A DNA stretch of 64,000 bases from Gracilariopsis chorda (lineage: Eukaryota > Rhodophyta > Florideophyceae > Gracilariales > Gracilariaceae). The stretch covers positions 496,001 through 560,000 of the forward strand of contig NBIV01000002.1 in assembly GCA_003194525.1 (NCBI GenBank), in the 5' to 3' direction. The translations under genes and the position numbers were made by a program. Below are positions 20,254 through 32,209 of this stretch, one piece after another. Position 1 is the stretch's first letter, and each line of letters opens with the position of its first letter. Below the pieces are notes generated by a model. That model had not been told where the DNA came from, ran no database searches, and worked only from the letters and a program-made list of their open reading frames with translations.

Positions 20254-21792
20254 CTCCCTCCACTTTCATGGGAGCTCCAAGAGGCGTTCGATGAAAGAGT
20301 AAAGTGCTAGAGACCGATGCGGTGGTCCGAACGGTGATGCTTATCTATCGTGGCGAACCAAAGGTCTCCTGATTCGCATAGACCGTAAAGGGGTTTCAAA
20401 AGCTGCAAGAACTGATGCGGCTCAAGCTCGAATTCCGGAACGGCTTCTGCGATATAGAGATCACGTTAACGTGGTTCCATTGACTGCAAGTATGTTTCCG
20501 TTATGTCACTGGTCCAAAACTCGTATCCCAAACGGGTCAAAAGTGCAAGAATAACCCGAACGGTCTGGGGCTGGAGTGTCTGGCTGTAGTGCGCCTTAAG
20601 TTGTTTAATCCGATCTCAGGGGCCTCCGATAACATATCGGGCTTTAAACGTTTCCTGACCGTTTTTGGTGGACTTGATAGATAAAACAAATCGACCCGGC
20701 AAGACATTACCGTCTCGTGGAATGCTTTCATTGAGGATAACCATGAAGGTACCGCGATCTAAAAGTCCACACAATTTGGCTTTCTTTGCGTATGTCATCC
20801 GAGGGTCTTTTACGCGGGGATCGACAGCACTGAGAATCTCACTCAAGTAGATGTCATTGACCTCCAAACGTTATTTCAAGAAACCATTAAGGATTTCACA
20901 CAGGTGAGTGTGCGATTGCTCTGAGGCGGAGACATAGGATTTGACTTGCCCAAAGCTGAACGAGCTTAGATCCGAGTCGCGAGATAGATGCAAGTATACC
21001 AGCTTGGCACTAGTATCCACGGAATTCGCCTCAAAGGCTCCAATCCATTCTCCTATATGGTTTAAAATTAGCTTCTCGCTCCAGACGAGGACTTTATCAC
21101 CAAGGTGGTACGCAATATTGGCCGATGGTAGGACATTATAACGCAAGGCGCGTTGAAGTCGGAGCTTTGAAATATGTTTTCCAATCTCCTTCCGTGCGGT
21201 GCTTGCCAATTTGGCTCTCTCGTCCAGGGTGGACTTTGAACTTAAGTCTTCACCGATCATTTGGAGTGAGAGAAACTTCCCAAATACCCATATGGAGGGA
21301 ACTAAACCTTCTGGTCCGCGAGTGTTTTTCATCGTATGAACAGTGAAGGCCAGTAGCATGCTTGGGTCCTTATTGGGTGAGGCCAACTTCAACTTCCTAT
21401 AGGTCTTCCGAAGAGGTTCATGGTAGCGTTCACCAATATCCAGAGAGGAGTACTACTCAATACCCATGCGGACGACATCAATGTTCGAAGCCTTGGCAAG
21501 GGAAATGAAGCAGTTTCCAAAGACCGAGCCTTGGTCCACCTTTATATGGTTCGGTATACCAGTTTATATCAGTATCGAGCACTGGACAATACATTTCCAT
21601 ATGGTCGTAGTGGATACATTCAATAAGAACCGAGCGGCAGAGAAGTGAGTTTGTGCATCAACCATGTGAAGCACCGGTTTCCCATCGAGGTACTTGATAT
21701 CAATGATCACATCCTCATTAAACCGACCGTTTTCGGTACCAACAGAGGCATTAAACAGAGTTGGTCCCGCTTGGATCCTCTGACATGGGTCA

Positions 21793-22576
21793 TGAAGTGC
21801 AATGCCCTCAGAAAGGGATTCTTGGTACTTGGCTGATTTCCCGAAGGTTTCGGTAATGTAGTCATTGCATGAACTACGACCACTAATGGTGGATTTGACA
21901 CGTGGAGCACGGAAGAGTCCATTGGCAGTTGGCCACAGTAGTGGACATGAACCACCAAAGTGGAGTAATTTACTTAATTCTATTTAATATTTTTACACCC
22001 ACTTCTGGGATGGTTAGTACTTAGTGCACCGGCGGGCTGCCGTCGCACCAGTAAACCTTCCCCAACCTGGGAAACTGGCTCTAGACCTCATCGCCCTTCG
22101 CGTGTTCTCTACTGCTCTTTGGAGGGAAGCACCGTCGCATACGGGAAGTCTAACCCCCTTGCCTATCTAAAGGACCCGAGTATTCGGACTGTTATTCCAG
22201 CCTTCTTGGTGTTCGCCTTGTATAAGGTTTATTTACCGGCACTGCCATTAGTCTTCGTCACGACACTCGTGACTCAGCTCCCCCTCATTTTTCCCTTTAC
22301 AGAGTGGCATTCCCGCTACCCACGGCTCGTGTTCGCGCGTGCCACTAACGTGGAAACCTCACCTCTCTACAGAACCACCACCCCCATACACCGCTCCTGC
22401 AGATACCCGATTCTTGCCTCAACCTCCCTGCGCAAGCTGCGACGGCTGGCCTCGGCCTTACAACCCGAAATAGTCGTGCCACTCCTGGGAGGGCTCTACC
22501 CAACTGGGCTAACCTCTAACGAGGAAAGATCCCGAACGTCTTTCGGTGTGCTCCCGCTTCCGGGCATTACTCTACA
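21793..22576. repeat. Solo LTR (copy A), 784 bp, 5-bp target duplication
   Basis: Begins TGAAGTGCAA and ends CTACA; flanked by GGTCA at 21788-21792 and 22577-22581. It resembles 24111-24943 throughout. No coding part of its own element adjoins it, so it is a solo LTR, inserted between the protease and integrase parts of the copia-like fossil. A plus-strand open frame inside it (about 22.12-22.71 kb) is not a gene. Confidence 0.75.
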
Positions 22577-24110
22577 GGTCACAAGAGCGACTGATGTCTT
22601 CGAGTTGTTTCTGCGTCTCCGGGGTGATGTCTTCTGGACGAGCTTTCCTCAGCAGATTGTACAACTTTTCCGAGGACGGATGGAAAAACTGTTTATGCAG
22701 TTTGGTTAACTGCCAAGCAGGGAAAATCGTTAAGAACGGAACGGAGTACTGGGCATGGAGGTGTCCACCAAACTTTGTCAACGGTATGGGCCAATCATGT
22801 ATGGCGTAGGAGCTATCTCCATCATCCACAATGGTACGTTTGACAAGCCGATTGGTGACGGTGCACGGGGTCAACGAGTGTTGATCGAGCAGATCCATTC
22901 CCTTTAAGGCAGGAACATCGGCTGATATAACATCAAACAAAACCGGTATGGTGGGTACTTCAGGCGATGTGTCCAATGGCATCATTACTTTTCCGAAGGA
23001 GTCGTATACCGAGCCGGAAATCTGAACCTGCGGTTAGAACGAAGTAGTCATAACCCTTTCCCAATGCTTTGTTATATTCTAAGGGCTTCTTTGATACGGA
23101 TAGCGGAGCGCAGTGCGCCTATGTCAACGCAAAAGCCAGGGCGGTATTCTTTTTTCGTCCGCTTGGTGAGGGACGTGCTGCAAACAGTAGGAAAGTCTAC
23201 GATGTCTTTCCGATGCTGGTTACAATTAAAGCGTTTGCGTCTACGGACGGTGCTACAGTGAGCAGACAACTCATTTGTATTTCTAGGAGTAAGCGCGTCT
23301 TCTAGGCATCCTGACAAAACTCCGAACAGTCTATGCAGCGAATCTGCTTCTTTGGCACGATGTTAACCGTAGGCTGAGAGGAACTTGTGGACGACAAATG
23401 CATCTGAAATTCCCTGTCGTCCATATGGTTCGTCAAGTTAACTTCATCTGAGATGTTCAGTTCATCCAAGTGTGACTGGACGTTAACGCGCAGAACATTT
23501 CCATATCAGTTACCTCTTGGGTGTTCGGGTTGGATTCAGATGAAGAATCTTCATCACCGATTGCGTTAACAACCTCTGAGAGGACATGGATAACTGGGAT
23601 TCACTGCTTAAGGGATTGAGCTACGCCATTTCGAATGCAGTTGAACCTTGAACCAGTGGGGTGGTCCTTGGCGAAGTGGTCTTCGCTGCCGCATATTAGG
23701 CACTGCACACGCTAGCCTTTTTTCCCGATGCGGTTCTGGCGCCTGTACGGTGTACAAGAGCGACAATTGTAGCGGCTTGGCGGTACACCATATTGCTGGT
23801 AGAATGTACCTGCAGCGGGGTATGAGGCATTACCAGAAAGGGTTTTCTTTTCTTCCTTCAACCGAACCTGTTCTCTGAGAGCGGTCACAATCCTATTGAA
23901 GTAGAATCAAGCGGTGGTCATTTGCGATATGGGGGTCTCTGCCCATGACCGGGTGAGAACAGCCTTACACAAAAATCGTCTCTTATGCCCATCTGAACGG
24001 AACTGCGGGGGAGCCTGAGTAGTAAGAGCGTTGATGTTGTCCACTAGTTGGGTCAAACTTGAATCGGAGTCGGTCACGTTCTTGTCCTTTATCACCTGAT
24101 CGATGGTGAT

Positions 24111-24943
24111 TGTAGTGCAAAGCCCTCAGGGAGGGATTCTTGGTACTTGAACGCTTTCCCGATATTATCGGTTGTGTAGTGTGTATATGAACTACGCCCC
24201 ACAATGGTGGATATGGACACGTGGGACATGGTTTTGGGTCAATTGGCGGTTGGCCACAGTAGTGGATGTTGCCACGAAATGTGGAGTACTTTAGTTGATT
24301 TTATTTATTATTTTCACACCCATTTCTGGGAAGCTAGTACTTAGTGCGACGGCGCACTGCCGTCGCACCAGCAAACCTTTCCCAACAAGGGACCCCAACC
24401 TGGGTAATTGGCTCTAGTTGTTACCGCTTGCGCGCGTGCTCTACTCCTCCTTGGAGGGAAACGCCGTAAATCACGGGACATCTAACCCCCTTTCACATCT
24501 AAAGATGCCCATCCTTGAGAGTATAATTGTTCCAATAACATTGGTGTTTCGCCCTGTATATTGAGTTCTGTCCACCGGCATTGCCGTATTCGTTCGTCGC
24601 TCTCGCGACTCACCCTCGCCTACTCTTCCTCCTTTCCCTTCACTCTCCTCCTTTCCCCCTTTCAGGGTAGTACATCCCGCTACACGCGGCCCCTCCTTTG
24701 TGCACCCGCTCACACTTCCCCACTTACGTGGAAACATACCTCTACTGAGGATCACACCCCGCTCTCGCGGATACCGATCCGTCGCCTTCACCTCCCTGCG
24801 CAAGTCGCGACAGGTGTCCCCGGTCTTACAAACCGGCTTCGCCATGACACCTCTGAGAGGGCTCTACCCAACTGGGTTCACCTCGTGAGAGGAAGATCCC
24901 GGACGTCTTTCGGTGTTTTTCCCCTTTGGGGCATTGCACCACA
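24111..24943. repeat. Solo LTR (copy B), 833 bp, 5-bp target duplication
   Basis: Begins TGTAGTGCAA and ends CCACA; flanked by GTGAT at 24106-24110 and 24944-24948. Same family and orientation as copy A, with a different duplicated target, so it was a separate insertion into the same host element. Confidence 0.75.
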
Positions 24944-25867
24944 GTGATATGTTCCAACTCCGCTGGCGCAGCAATCTGACGAGCGTCATTGTCATAATCG
25001 TTGAGCATGACCTTGACCATCGCCTGAAAGCACATATCCGGAGCGGGGTTCTCAAAGAAAAATTCCCGAGCGGGTCCACAGATGGCGTTCACAAAGAACT
25101 TCTGGCGGTGTTGTTGTGCGAGCTCAAACTGGTGAGCACACAATTCATTATCCCGAAGGGCGTACCAAATGGACTGTTCCTTGGAGCCAGTAAACTTTAT
25201 GTCTTTGAAGTAAGTGGCAACCGAAGCTGCTTTCTTCAAGTGTCCCTAGTTGGGTATCCAGGTGTAGTCGGAGCGCTGTTGTGTCCTGAAGGTGGTAGGT
25301 TACCTTGAGTTACTTCCTGTGCGGTCGGTGCATTTCCACTTTGGTTCTCTGTCTGGCCATTCGCGCTACCGATTTCGGTGAGAGCGCATTTTGAATATAG
25401 AACGACTGCGGAGATTGCAAAGGAGATTGATACCTGGGCAGTTGGCCGTAGTATGGATTCAAAAAGCGAATCTCCTTGTAAGCTTCCACTATTCCGAGCA
25501 CCTTATTATTCTCATAACCGTAAGCGGAATATATCCACACAAAGGCCATGATGGTTCGACTAGCCCGGTCTGCTGGTGACAAAGAGTCCAAAACGGCGTT
25601 TGGTGTCTAGAAAGCGTTGAAAACAGTCCGGTGACATGTAACAGAACGATTGCATAAGCACCGTGTCAGAATGTTCCTCGGCTGAAGATGAAGACCGATG
25701 CTGGAAGAAATGAATCGATGTCCGTCTGTACCATTTGGACGTCGTGTGACCCGTCGGCTGGATACACTTTCAGCAAGTACTTTGCTAGTTCCGAATCGGA
25801 GCTTGACACATATCCAGGAGAGTTGACGTTATCAAGATGTTTTAGCAATGCGTTGCGTTGCGCTTTT

Positions 25868-26205
25868 TGCGCGGTTTGCACGGCGGGCGGTAAGCGCTTT
25901 TTTAAAGTTTTAGACCGAAAACGGTAAATGAAACCTGCAGCCGAACGTAAAATACGTTATTTAGTAGAGTTAGAATAGACGTAGAATACCAGAGCTGTCC
26001 AAAGTGTCTGTGAGCAGTTGGATTGCAGGAAACGGTATAATAATTTACTGCTTATCTTCTACTCTTCTGTATTACTACTCCGAGGGTAGAGACCAGTGTG
26101 TTGTAGTAGCTAGTCTAAATAATTTTTCTATCTAACAGACCAGTCGGAAAAATTCCACCCGTGCGGCAGCTTACGTGAAAGTAGGCTCACAACCAAATAT
26201 TTATA
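25868..26205 (-). repeat. LTR of copia-like element (5' side)
   Basis: Partner of the LTR at 19923-20253. The edges are estimated from where the two copies stop matching. Confidence 0.65.
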
Positions 26206-29200
26206 TCAATGCCTCAAAATTTAAGCCACTGTTCTTGGAGATGATCTTACTGCGATCTCAAAATTCCCCATACTATATTAATTGGGTCATGTATGAGGGA
26301 GGTGTTGTTGATTGACGAGAGGCGTTGCACCAGTAAAATCCCTTTCACATCCCCTTCAGCCCTTGCAAAAAAGTCTTTTTGCGCAACGCCTCCCTGCTAT
26401 TCAAAAACTTTACCAGCAGCAGCAGCAAGGGCATTAGCAGCAGCAGTAGGAAAGCTCAAATCTAATTGAATGCTGCTGTATGTTGATTGCTGCTGCTGCT
26501 CAGTGGCTGGCACTACAACATTGCTAACGATCCCACTGCACAGTGATTGGCACTGCAGTCATTTTGGCAGTGCCGGCCAATTAAAATCTACTGTGCTCTC
26601 TATGCACAACTGCAGTGCCCGCCAACCACAGTTGCGCGGGCGCTCAATTGCTACTTTTTTCTATCGCACGGGTGCTCAATTGCTACTCTTCTATTTTCAC
26701 TCTTGGCGCCGCGGCCCTCATTGGTCTGCAGGTCGTTTGCCAGCGTTAGCGAGCAAAAGCGGCCTGCAGATCCCCCAAAGTCACCCCTATTCAGCGGCGC
26801 GCAGCGCCGGCCGCGGCCGAAGGCCGCTTCTACTTGTTACAAATTAACTATTTATCGCTGCGGCTCTCTGAAGCCAGGTGTGACAAGTCTCCTTCCATTA
26901 AATGCACGAGAGCGTGATAAGGCCGCCATCCCGCCTGCACAAGTAGCGACGCGGCGAAACATCCCGCGTTGTCCACGCCGCCAGTGTAATCGAGCACTGT
27001 GAATGAGAGCCAGCTGTCGTTGTAACGCGCAAGGGACACGACGCTTGTGGCCGCTTGCTGTCCTTCGCGAGGAATGTCGATCTTAGTGTCCTCGCTCAGC
27101 TCCTCGGCGTGACGCTCTACCTTGGGTTAGGCGGCGTTGGGTTCCGGTCGACAACTGTAGCACAAACAGTTCCATACTGCTGTCGACGGCACCATGACGC
27201 CGAACATGATGCGTGGTGCCACGCGGGAGGCTTCGTCCACGCCGCCGTTCTCCTCCTCTCGCAGCATGACAAAGCAGAAAAGCCGCATCGCTCCGGTAAG
27301 TGCAGTCACGAGGAGAAATTCTCTCAAACGATTGTCTCGCATCGTGCGCAACGGCGCGGACGTGTTGATAGCGCCTGTTGTAGCTACATGTCGTTTAACG
27401 TTCATGGGCTGGGCGCAGAGACGTGTGGCGCGAGTGCACTGCTCTTGACGGCGCGTGCTACGGCGTATCAACGCCAGTCGTCCGCGTAAGCGGAGTGATG
27501 CACGCGTACCAAACACTGCGTATCGTCGGTGCGCAACTGTCGCGGGGGAGGGGTGAGCGGATCGGGCGGGGGCTCACAGAAAGGCAAGACGCCGCGAATG
27601 GTTTGGAGACGGATGTCTTCCAGACGTGCGCTCGACGGCACGATGTTAAGCACCCCCTCCAATGTCAAATTGTCGGGATGCGCTCTTCAACGAATGATGT
27701 CTGTAGAAACGGCCATGTCTACGTAGACGACAATGCTGGGCGGTGGCCTGTCGACGTTTTCCTTCGACTGAAGTCGGCTGGCGACCTGAAAATGAACACG
27801 ACCAAGCTGCTGCGATTGCGTTCTCCAAACATTTCTCGACGCACGATGTGCAGGCAACCAGTGCGGCCGTCAAACATCAACAAGAACAGTTGCGCGCGGG
27901 ATTCAGAAGTTGATGCGCGATGGGGATGTGTGTGGGATGCATCATATCGAGATATGACGCGGTGCTCCAGCCTGAGGCAGGGTGCCAAGGGCTACTGCTG
28001 CGATCGGTAAAGGCACGGGTGACGGGATAGAGACGTAGCATCACGTCGCGTGCGGGGAAGTCACAGAACTTCGAGGTAGGCCCTCCTTGTTACGTTCACA
28101 TCTCCGTTCGACCGCCGTTGCAGCTGCAGCCCCGTAGCCCAACCCAAACAGCACGGGAGAAGAGACGTGAAACAGACATATCTTCAGCGAAGCTTTCGAA
28201 CGTACACCAACCTAAATAGTTGGATTCTTCTTTTGGGCTCGCTTCTATTCCGAAAAAAGTTGTTGCCTTTCTGACCTCAGCCAACTCCACCAGAACCTCG
28301 CGCTCAATGCAACAGACGTACATGCCAAAGGCACGTACCGTTTATGAACATCTTATTTGCAGCTGCCTCTTCGCGTTGTGAGTGCCAAACGAAGAACGCC
28401 AACTTTGGGGGCCAGAACAACGCAACCAGACGCCACCAAACGTATAGTGTGGACACAAGTGCTTTTAATCTGTAGAGTTGCAAATCTGCGACTGCTACCG
28501 CTGAGAGAACCGGCATCATGCCTCATGATGGGGAAGGGAGGGAAGACTACAAGTACCTTTGTACAAGAGGCTAACTTTCTACCCTTTGCAACCCCCACTG
28601 TGCAGCGCATTTGGTCCTAGGCGATTTTGATTGTGATCGGTATCCGGTATTATTGGTTGCAAGCACATATTGGGCGTCTCCTGAAAACACAAAAGCGCGA
28701 AACTGTTTCTTCGTTATCTCGCTTGCAAGAGATTTATTCCACATTCTCTTTAGCAGAAACAAAGCTCAGGGAAGAAGCATCAGAAGCCGTGGGCATTCGT
28801 GGAAATGCATCCAACCTCAACTTCATGTATAGTATAGTCTTTTGAATCTGTGTATTTGCGATTTCAGGAGACGCCCATTGCAGTATTCAGCAGAATTATG
28901 CTGTCACGATGTTAGAAAAACCGTTAACTCTTCATAACTTTATATCATCTCTGACAAACCAGGAGAAGAATCTTGTTCCCAATCACCTGTATTATGGTGG
29001 ATGCTCCATGCCCCGAAAGGCGATTCGACTTACCTTTGGACGCCTACAGACTGCTGAGAATTGTTTAACCCCCCATTACTAATGGTTTCCGATCTTTAGT
29101 ACTAGAGGCACACTTGTGTTACCAGACCTTCTAGGTTATCGAGAGGCGAAATTCTGCTTGAAGGACAGGAAAAAGCAGATTCGCTTCTGGGGATAGAGAT

Positions 29201-29640
29201 ATCTAGCTGGGAGTCGCAAGTGGGGGACTGGGCGAAGTAGCTTACAGAGGGGGACAATACAGGTATGATAAACGAGACAACGCCCAAATCTGTTGCGCCG
29301 AAAGCGGAGCCGTCGGTTGGCAAACCAATCCGCTCCGGCGATTCACGGTGTATGTAAACATAAACTATGTACTGGCGTCAGTTCCAAGTTCACGGTAACT
29401 GAACTTGGAACCGACGTCACTGTATCCTGGCCAACGCGGCCGGCAACGAGTATCGCATTAATTCGTGCAAGTCCACGACAGGTCTCGAAGTCTCAATCTC
29501 CGCGGTGAGAGAGGTACGAAGAGAAGCAGCGAGTTAGCGACTGCCACCTGGCTGCTGTCAACTACCTTGCTGTAGGAGTGCCGAAACGCCACCTGGGAAT
29601 AATCAGATCCAAGAAACGCCGTTCTATGACGTAAGACGAC
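26206..29640. other. Gene-poor spacer with CAG microsatellite and hairpins
   Basis: CAG/AGC-rich runs occur at 26411-26450, with a CTG run near 26490-26501. GGCACTGC and its complement GCAGTGCC form a hairpin at about 26549-26574. The phrase GCTCAATTGCTACT occurs twice about 30 bp apart near 26640-26690. Several medium open frames on both strands at 26.5-28.0 kb (such as VLDYTGGVDNAGCFAASLLV on the minus strand) match nothing I know. 28.0-29.6 kb shows no supported gene. Confidence 0.35.
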
Positions 29641-29811
29641 ATGTTGTGCATGAACGCTACTGTCAAGAACAGCTCTATCCTCAGCCACTCTCCTGTTTTG
29701 AATTCCCCTTCGGTACCAAAGGTACCAACCCTCATCCTTGATGTTCCTGCTTGTTCCTCGCCCACCGCCTTCCCCACTCCCTTCCCACCCCCCCACCCAT
29801 CCTCCCCCAAA

Positions 29812-30816
29812 ATGACTTCTGCAATCTTCGACAAAGTGGCGCTGCTCTCCTACTTGATAGCTCTATTTCGTCTGCTTCGCACGCAAATGACGACAATTTC
29901 AGCGGTAACCCATCTGTGCGCCTCGCTGCTTTCTCCAAACTTTTCCGTCCAAATCTTCTTCCGTGTCTGGATATACATACTTCTCACCCAATTTTGCACC
30001 CACTACCTGGGCGAGTACTACGACCGCCACTCCGACCGACTTAATCGTAACGCCACCGTCTTCACAGGCGGCAGCCGTCAAATCCATCTTGGCGCCGTTC
30101 CACAGAACCACGTTCTCCACCTAGGCCACGTACTGACCGTCCTATCCGCCACCGCGGCGCTCACCCTTGTGCCTGCCCCCTCCCGTGGCCTAGCCCTTAC
30201 AATTACGTTTCTTGCGTACAGCTACTCCGCACCTCCCCTCCTGCTCAACCATCGTCGCCTTGGGGAACTGGACGCGACGCTCATAACCTCTGTTCTGGTA
30301 CCGCTGCTTTCAATCTGCGCTCAGCAAGCGTCTCCGCCACTGCCGCTCTTCCTGCAACTCGTCATACCACCAACTCTCTGTAAATTTGCTCTCTTCCTAA
30401 CTCTCAACATCGCAGACCGAAGAGCCGATCACGCCGCTTCTAAAATCACTCTCGCCGTTCATCTGGGCCGTCGTGGAGGCGCCCGTTTACATTATTTCCT
30501 CACAGTTCTTGCATACCTTGCCGCAACTGTTATTGCCATCTTCGACGCGCAGCGCGCCGGAGTACTTCCCGCACTCCGTCTTTTGACGCTCGTCTTAGCT
30601 TCTTCTCCTCTTGGCCTCTCTGTTTCCCGTTTCATTTCATCTCTTCCGTACAGAATAGATCCTTGCTTACCCCTAACTCTCCTGCACGCAAGTCTCATAG
30701 TTTGGGCTGTTGTGGTGGAAACCTTTTTTGCGACGACCCCTTTTGGACATCCGACTTCCTCTCATAGCGTTCTTTGCCTGGCGCACATTTGGGAAAGTCA
30801 TTTCAAAGCGTCGTGA
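29812..30816 (+). CDS. UbiA-superfamily prenyltransferase (MenA-like)
   Basis: Predicted 334-residue polytopic membrane enzyme that would join an isoprenoid diphosphate to an aromatic ring. Both Asp-rich Mg-diphosphate motifs are visible: EYYDRHSD at residues 68-75, followed by TGGSRQ, and ADRRAD at 201-206. About eight or nine hydrophobic helices are evident. The GGSRQ after the first motif recalls the MenA/COG1575 branch more than COQ2 or homogentisate enzymes. I use the ATG at 29812 because a pyrimidine-rich leader ends there with AAA before the ATG; ATGs at 29641 and 29650 would add a Ser/Pro-rich stretch that could instead be a transit peptide. The last 30 or so residues look unnatural, and the monooxygenase begins 80 bp later in another frame, so a frame change near 30,710 is possible. 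The substrate is unknown; a plastid or mitochondrial quinone is likely. Confidence 0.82.
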   Translation: MTSAIFDKVALLSYLIALFRLLRTQMTTISAVTHLCASLLSPNFSVQIFFRVWIYILLTQFCTHYLGEYYDRHSDRLNRNATVFTGGSRQIHLGAVPQNHVLHLGHVLTVLSATAALTLVPAPSRGLALTITFLAYSYSAPPLLLNHRRLGELDATLITSVLVPLLSICAQQASPPLPLFLQLVIPPTLCKFALFLTLNIADRRADHAASKITLAVHLGRRGGARLHYFLTVLAYLAATVIAIFDAQRAGVLPALRLLTLVLASSPLGLSVSRFISSLPYRIDPCLPLTLLHASLIVWAVVVETFFATTPFGHPTSSHSVLCLAHIWESHFKAS

Positions 30817-30895
30817 CGCGGTCAAATCTCTGAAGACCTTGAAGGCGACATCAGAATCTGGATCTGCACCACCTTTGAATCGCGCCGGATTTGCA

Positions 30896-32209
30896 ATGGC
30901 TTCTTCTTCCTCTCGTGACTGCGATGTTACCATTATTGGCGGTGGTATTGCCGGACTGACGGCCGCCGCAAGTCTTATACAACAAGGATTGAAGGTTCGT
31001 GTTTTGGAACGTAGATCGAGCGCCACCGAGGCTGACTCTGGTGCTGACCTTGCGTTATGGCCTGGTGCAATAAGTCTGCTGAAAATGCTCGGCGTTGAGC
31101 GATCATTCTTCGACAAGACTTGCTTCCCGCTCAGCACCGTTCTTATGTGCAATATGGACTTTGACCGCATGGGTAAACAAGATGCCGCGGCCTTGTTGAA
31201 GCGTATTGATATGGAAGAAGTAACCCGTGAAAGCGGTGAGAGTTTTGTGCTCGTGCCCAGACAGAGCCTTGTCAAAGCGATCAGGGCGCTCGTTCCTGAA
31301 GAGGTTGTGGAGTATGGTGCCAATGTTGAACGAATTGTTGAATCTGAAGACGAGGATATGACTGTGGTGATTTATTCCAAGACAGACGATGACGGCACGA
31401 ACTCCAGCCATCGTATATGTTCACGCGTTGCCATCGGTGCGGACGGCGCTAGGTCGAGAACGCGGAAACATGTGGCAGGGAATAATGTGCCAGAGCTGCG
31501 TTACTGCGGAGAAGTTTGCTACAGAGGCGTTCTACAACTGCGGCAACTGGATGACGAAACGCGGGATAGAGTTGAGGAGTTGTTCCCGGACGCGGCTGAC
31601 GCACGGACGATGCGCATTTGCTATGGTGCTGGACTGCGTTCTTCATTTGGATACATGAGCGCAGATGGAGAAGTTGCGTATTGGTGGGTGAAAGTGATTA
31701 CGTCAGAGGCGCCTGTGAATAAGGGCAAGATTGAAAACTGTAGCTGGCCTGAACCGTTGAAGACTTTGCATGACGTTACAGCTGACGATGCGTTCTACCT
31801 GAATGCGATTGAGGATAGTGAGGAGCTGTCAACATGGAGCTCTCCTCGAGTGGCGCTTATTGGAGATGCTGCGCACGTGGTGTCGCCGAATATGGGACAA
31901 GGAGCGTGTCTGGCCATTGAAGACGCGGTTGCACTGAGCACGCAGTTGGCAACGTACTGGCATGAAGCTGATGGACATGTTGAGGCTTTCTATGAGTATG
32001 AAATGATGCGCAAATCGTTTGTCGGGGCGATTGTGCGGGATACTCGAAAACAGTTGAAAGTTGGGCAGCTGCAGGCGTGGCCAGCTGTGGCGCTGAGGAA
32101 TTTGCTGCTGAGAATTGTGCCTGCGACGGTGTTGCAGAAGACGTTGAAGCAGAGCATTTTCGATGTGTCTGCTGTGCAAGAGCAGTTTCGAAGCAGGAAA
32201 GTTGCGTAG
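30896..32209 (+). CDS. Class A FAD-dependent monooxygenase (UbiH/ZEP-like)
   Basis: Predicted 437-residue flavoprotein hydroxylase or epoxidase. It begins with the Rossmann FAD motif (DVTIIGGGIAGLTAAASLIQ, residues 10-29) and ends the first strand pair with VRVLERRS. The DG motif is at 183-184 (GADGARSRTRK) and the GD motif at 323-327 (GDAAHVVSPNMGQGACLAIE). This is the aromatic hydroxylase/UbiH/zeaxanthin-epoxidase group; there is no FHA domain as in plant ZEP. The first in-frame ATG is at 30896. Upstream, 62 more codons are open, basic and hydrophobic (PFLRRPLLDIRLPLIAFFAW), and overlap the end of the UbiA gene, but carry no ATG. Same strand as the prenyltransferase and 79 bp from its stop. 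It could hydroxylate the prenylated ring or act on a carotenoid; I cannot choose. Confidence 0.85.
   Translation: MASSSSRDCDVTIIGGGIAGLTAAASLIQQGLKVRVLERRSSATEADSGADLALWPGAISLLKMLGVERSFFDKTCFPLSTVLMCNMDFDRMGKQDAAALLKRIDMEEVTRESGESFVLVPRQSLVKAIRALVPEEVVEYGANVERIVESEDEDMTVVIYSKTDDDGTNSSHRICSRVAIGADGARSRTRKHVAGNNVPELRYCGEVCYRGVLQLRQLDDETRDRVEELFPDAADARTMRICYGAGLRSSFGYMSADGEVAYWWVKVITSEAPVNKGKIENCSWPEPLKTLHDVTADDAFYLNAIEDSEELSTWSSPRVALIGDAAHVVSPNMGQGACLAIEDAVALSTQLATYWHEADGHVEAFYEYEMMRKSFVGAIVRDTRKQLKVGQLQAWPAVALRNLLLRIVPATVLQKTLKQSIFDVSAVQEQFRSRKVA

Larger units (their letters stand above)
19923..26205 (-). mobile_element. Broken Ty1/copia-like retroelement with nested solo LTRs
   Basis: Minus-strand fossil with an LTR at each end. 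Parts from its 5' side: gag-like (about 25.9-24.95 kb), protease and gag-pre-integrase region (about 23.0-22.6 kb; KLHKQFFHPSSEKLYNLLRKA), integrase C-terminal part (21.4-20.9 kb; LGDKVLVWSEKLILNHIGEW) and the start of a copia-type reverse transcriptase (20.87-20.6 kb; LDRGTFMVIL, NVLPGRFVLSIKSTKNG). A purine-rich tract on the minus strand directly precedes the LTR at 20,253. It is broken, with many (well over ten) interruptions. The two LTRs are clearly diverged (about four-fifths identical by eye), so the insertion is old. Confidence 0.75.

Noticed and set aside
22119-22709. Plus-strand 196-codon open frame
   Set aside because: It lies mostly within solo LTR copy A; the second LTR copy does not keep the frame.
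29812-30816. UbiA gene as EboC partner of the EboF-like phosphodiesterase
   Set aside because: Its first Asp-rich motif is followed by TGGSRQ as in MenA-like enzymes, unlike EboC as I know it, and 17 kb of repeats separate the two.
30710-30895. Longer N-terminus for the FAD monooxygenase
   Set aside because: No ATG in this stretch and it overlaps the UbiA gene; kept only as part of the fusion question.
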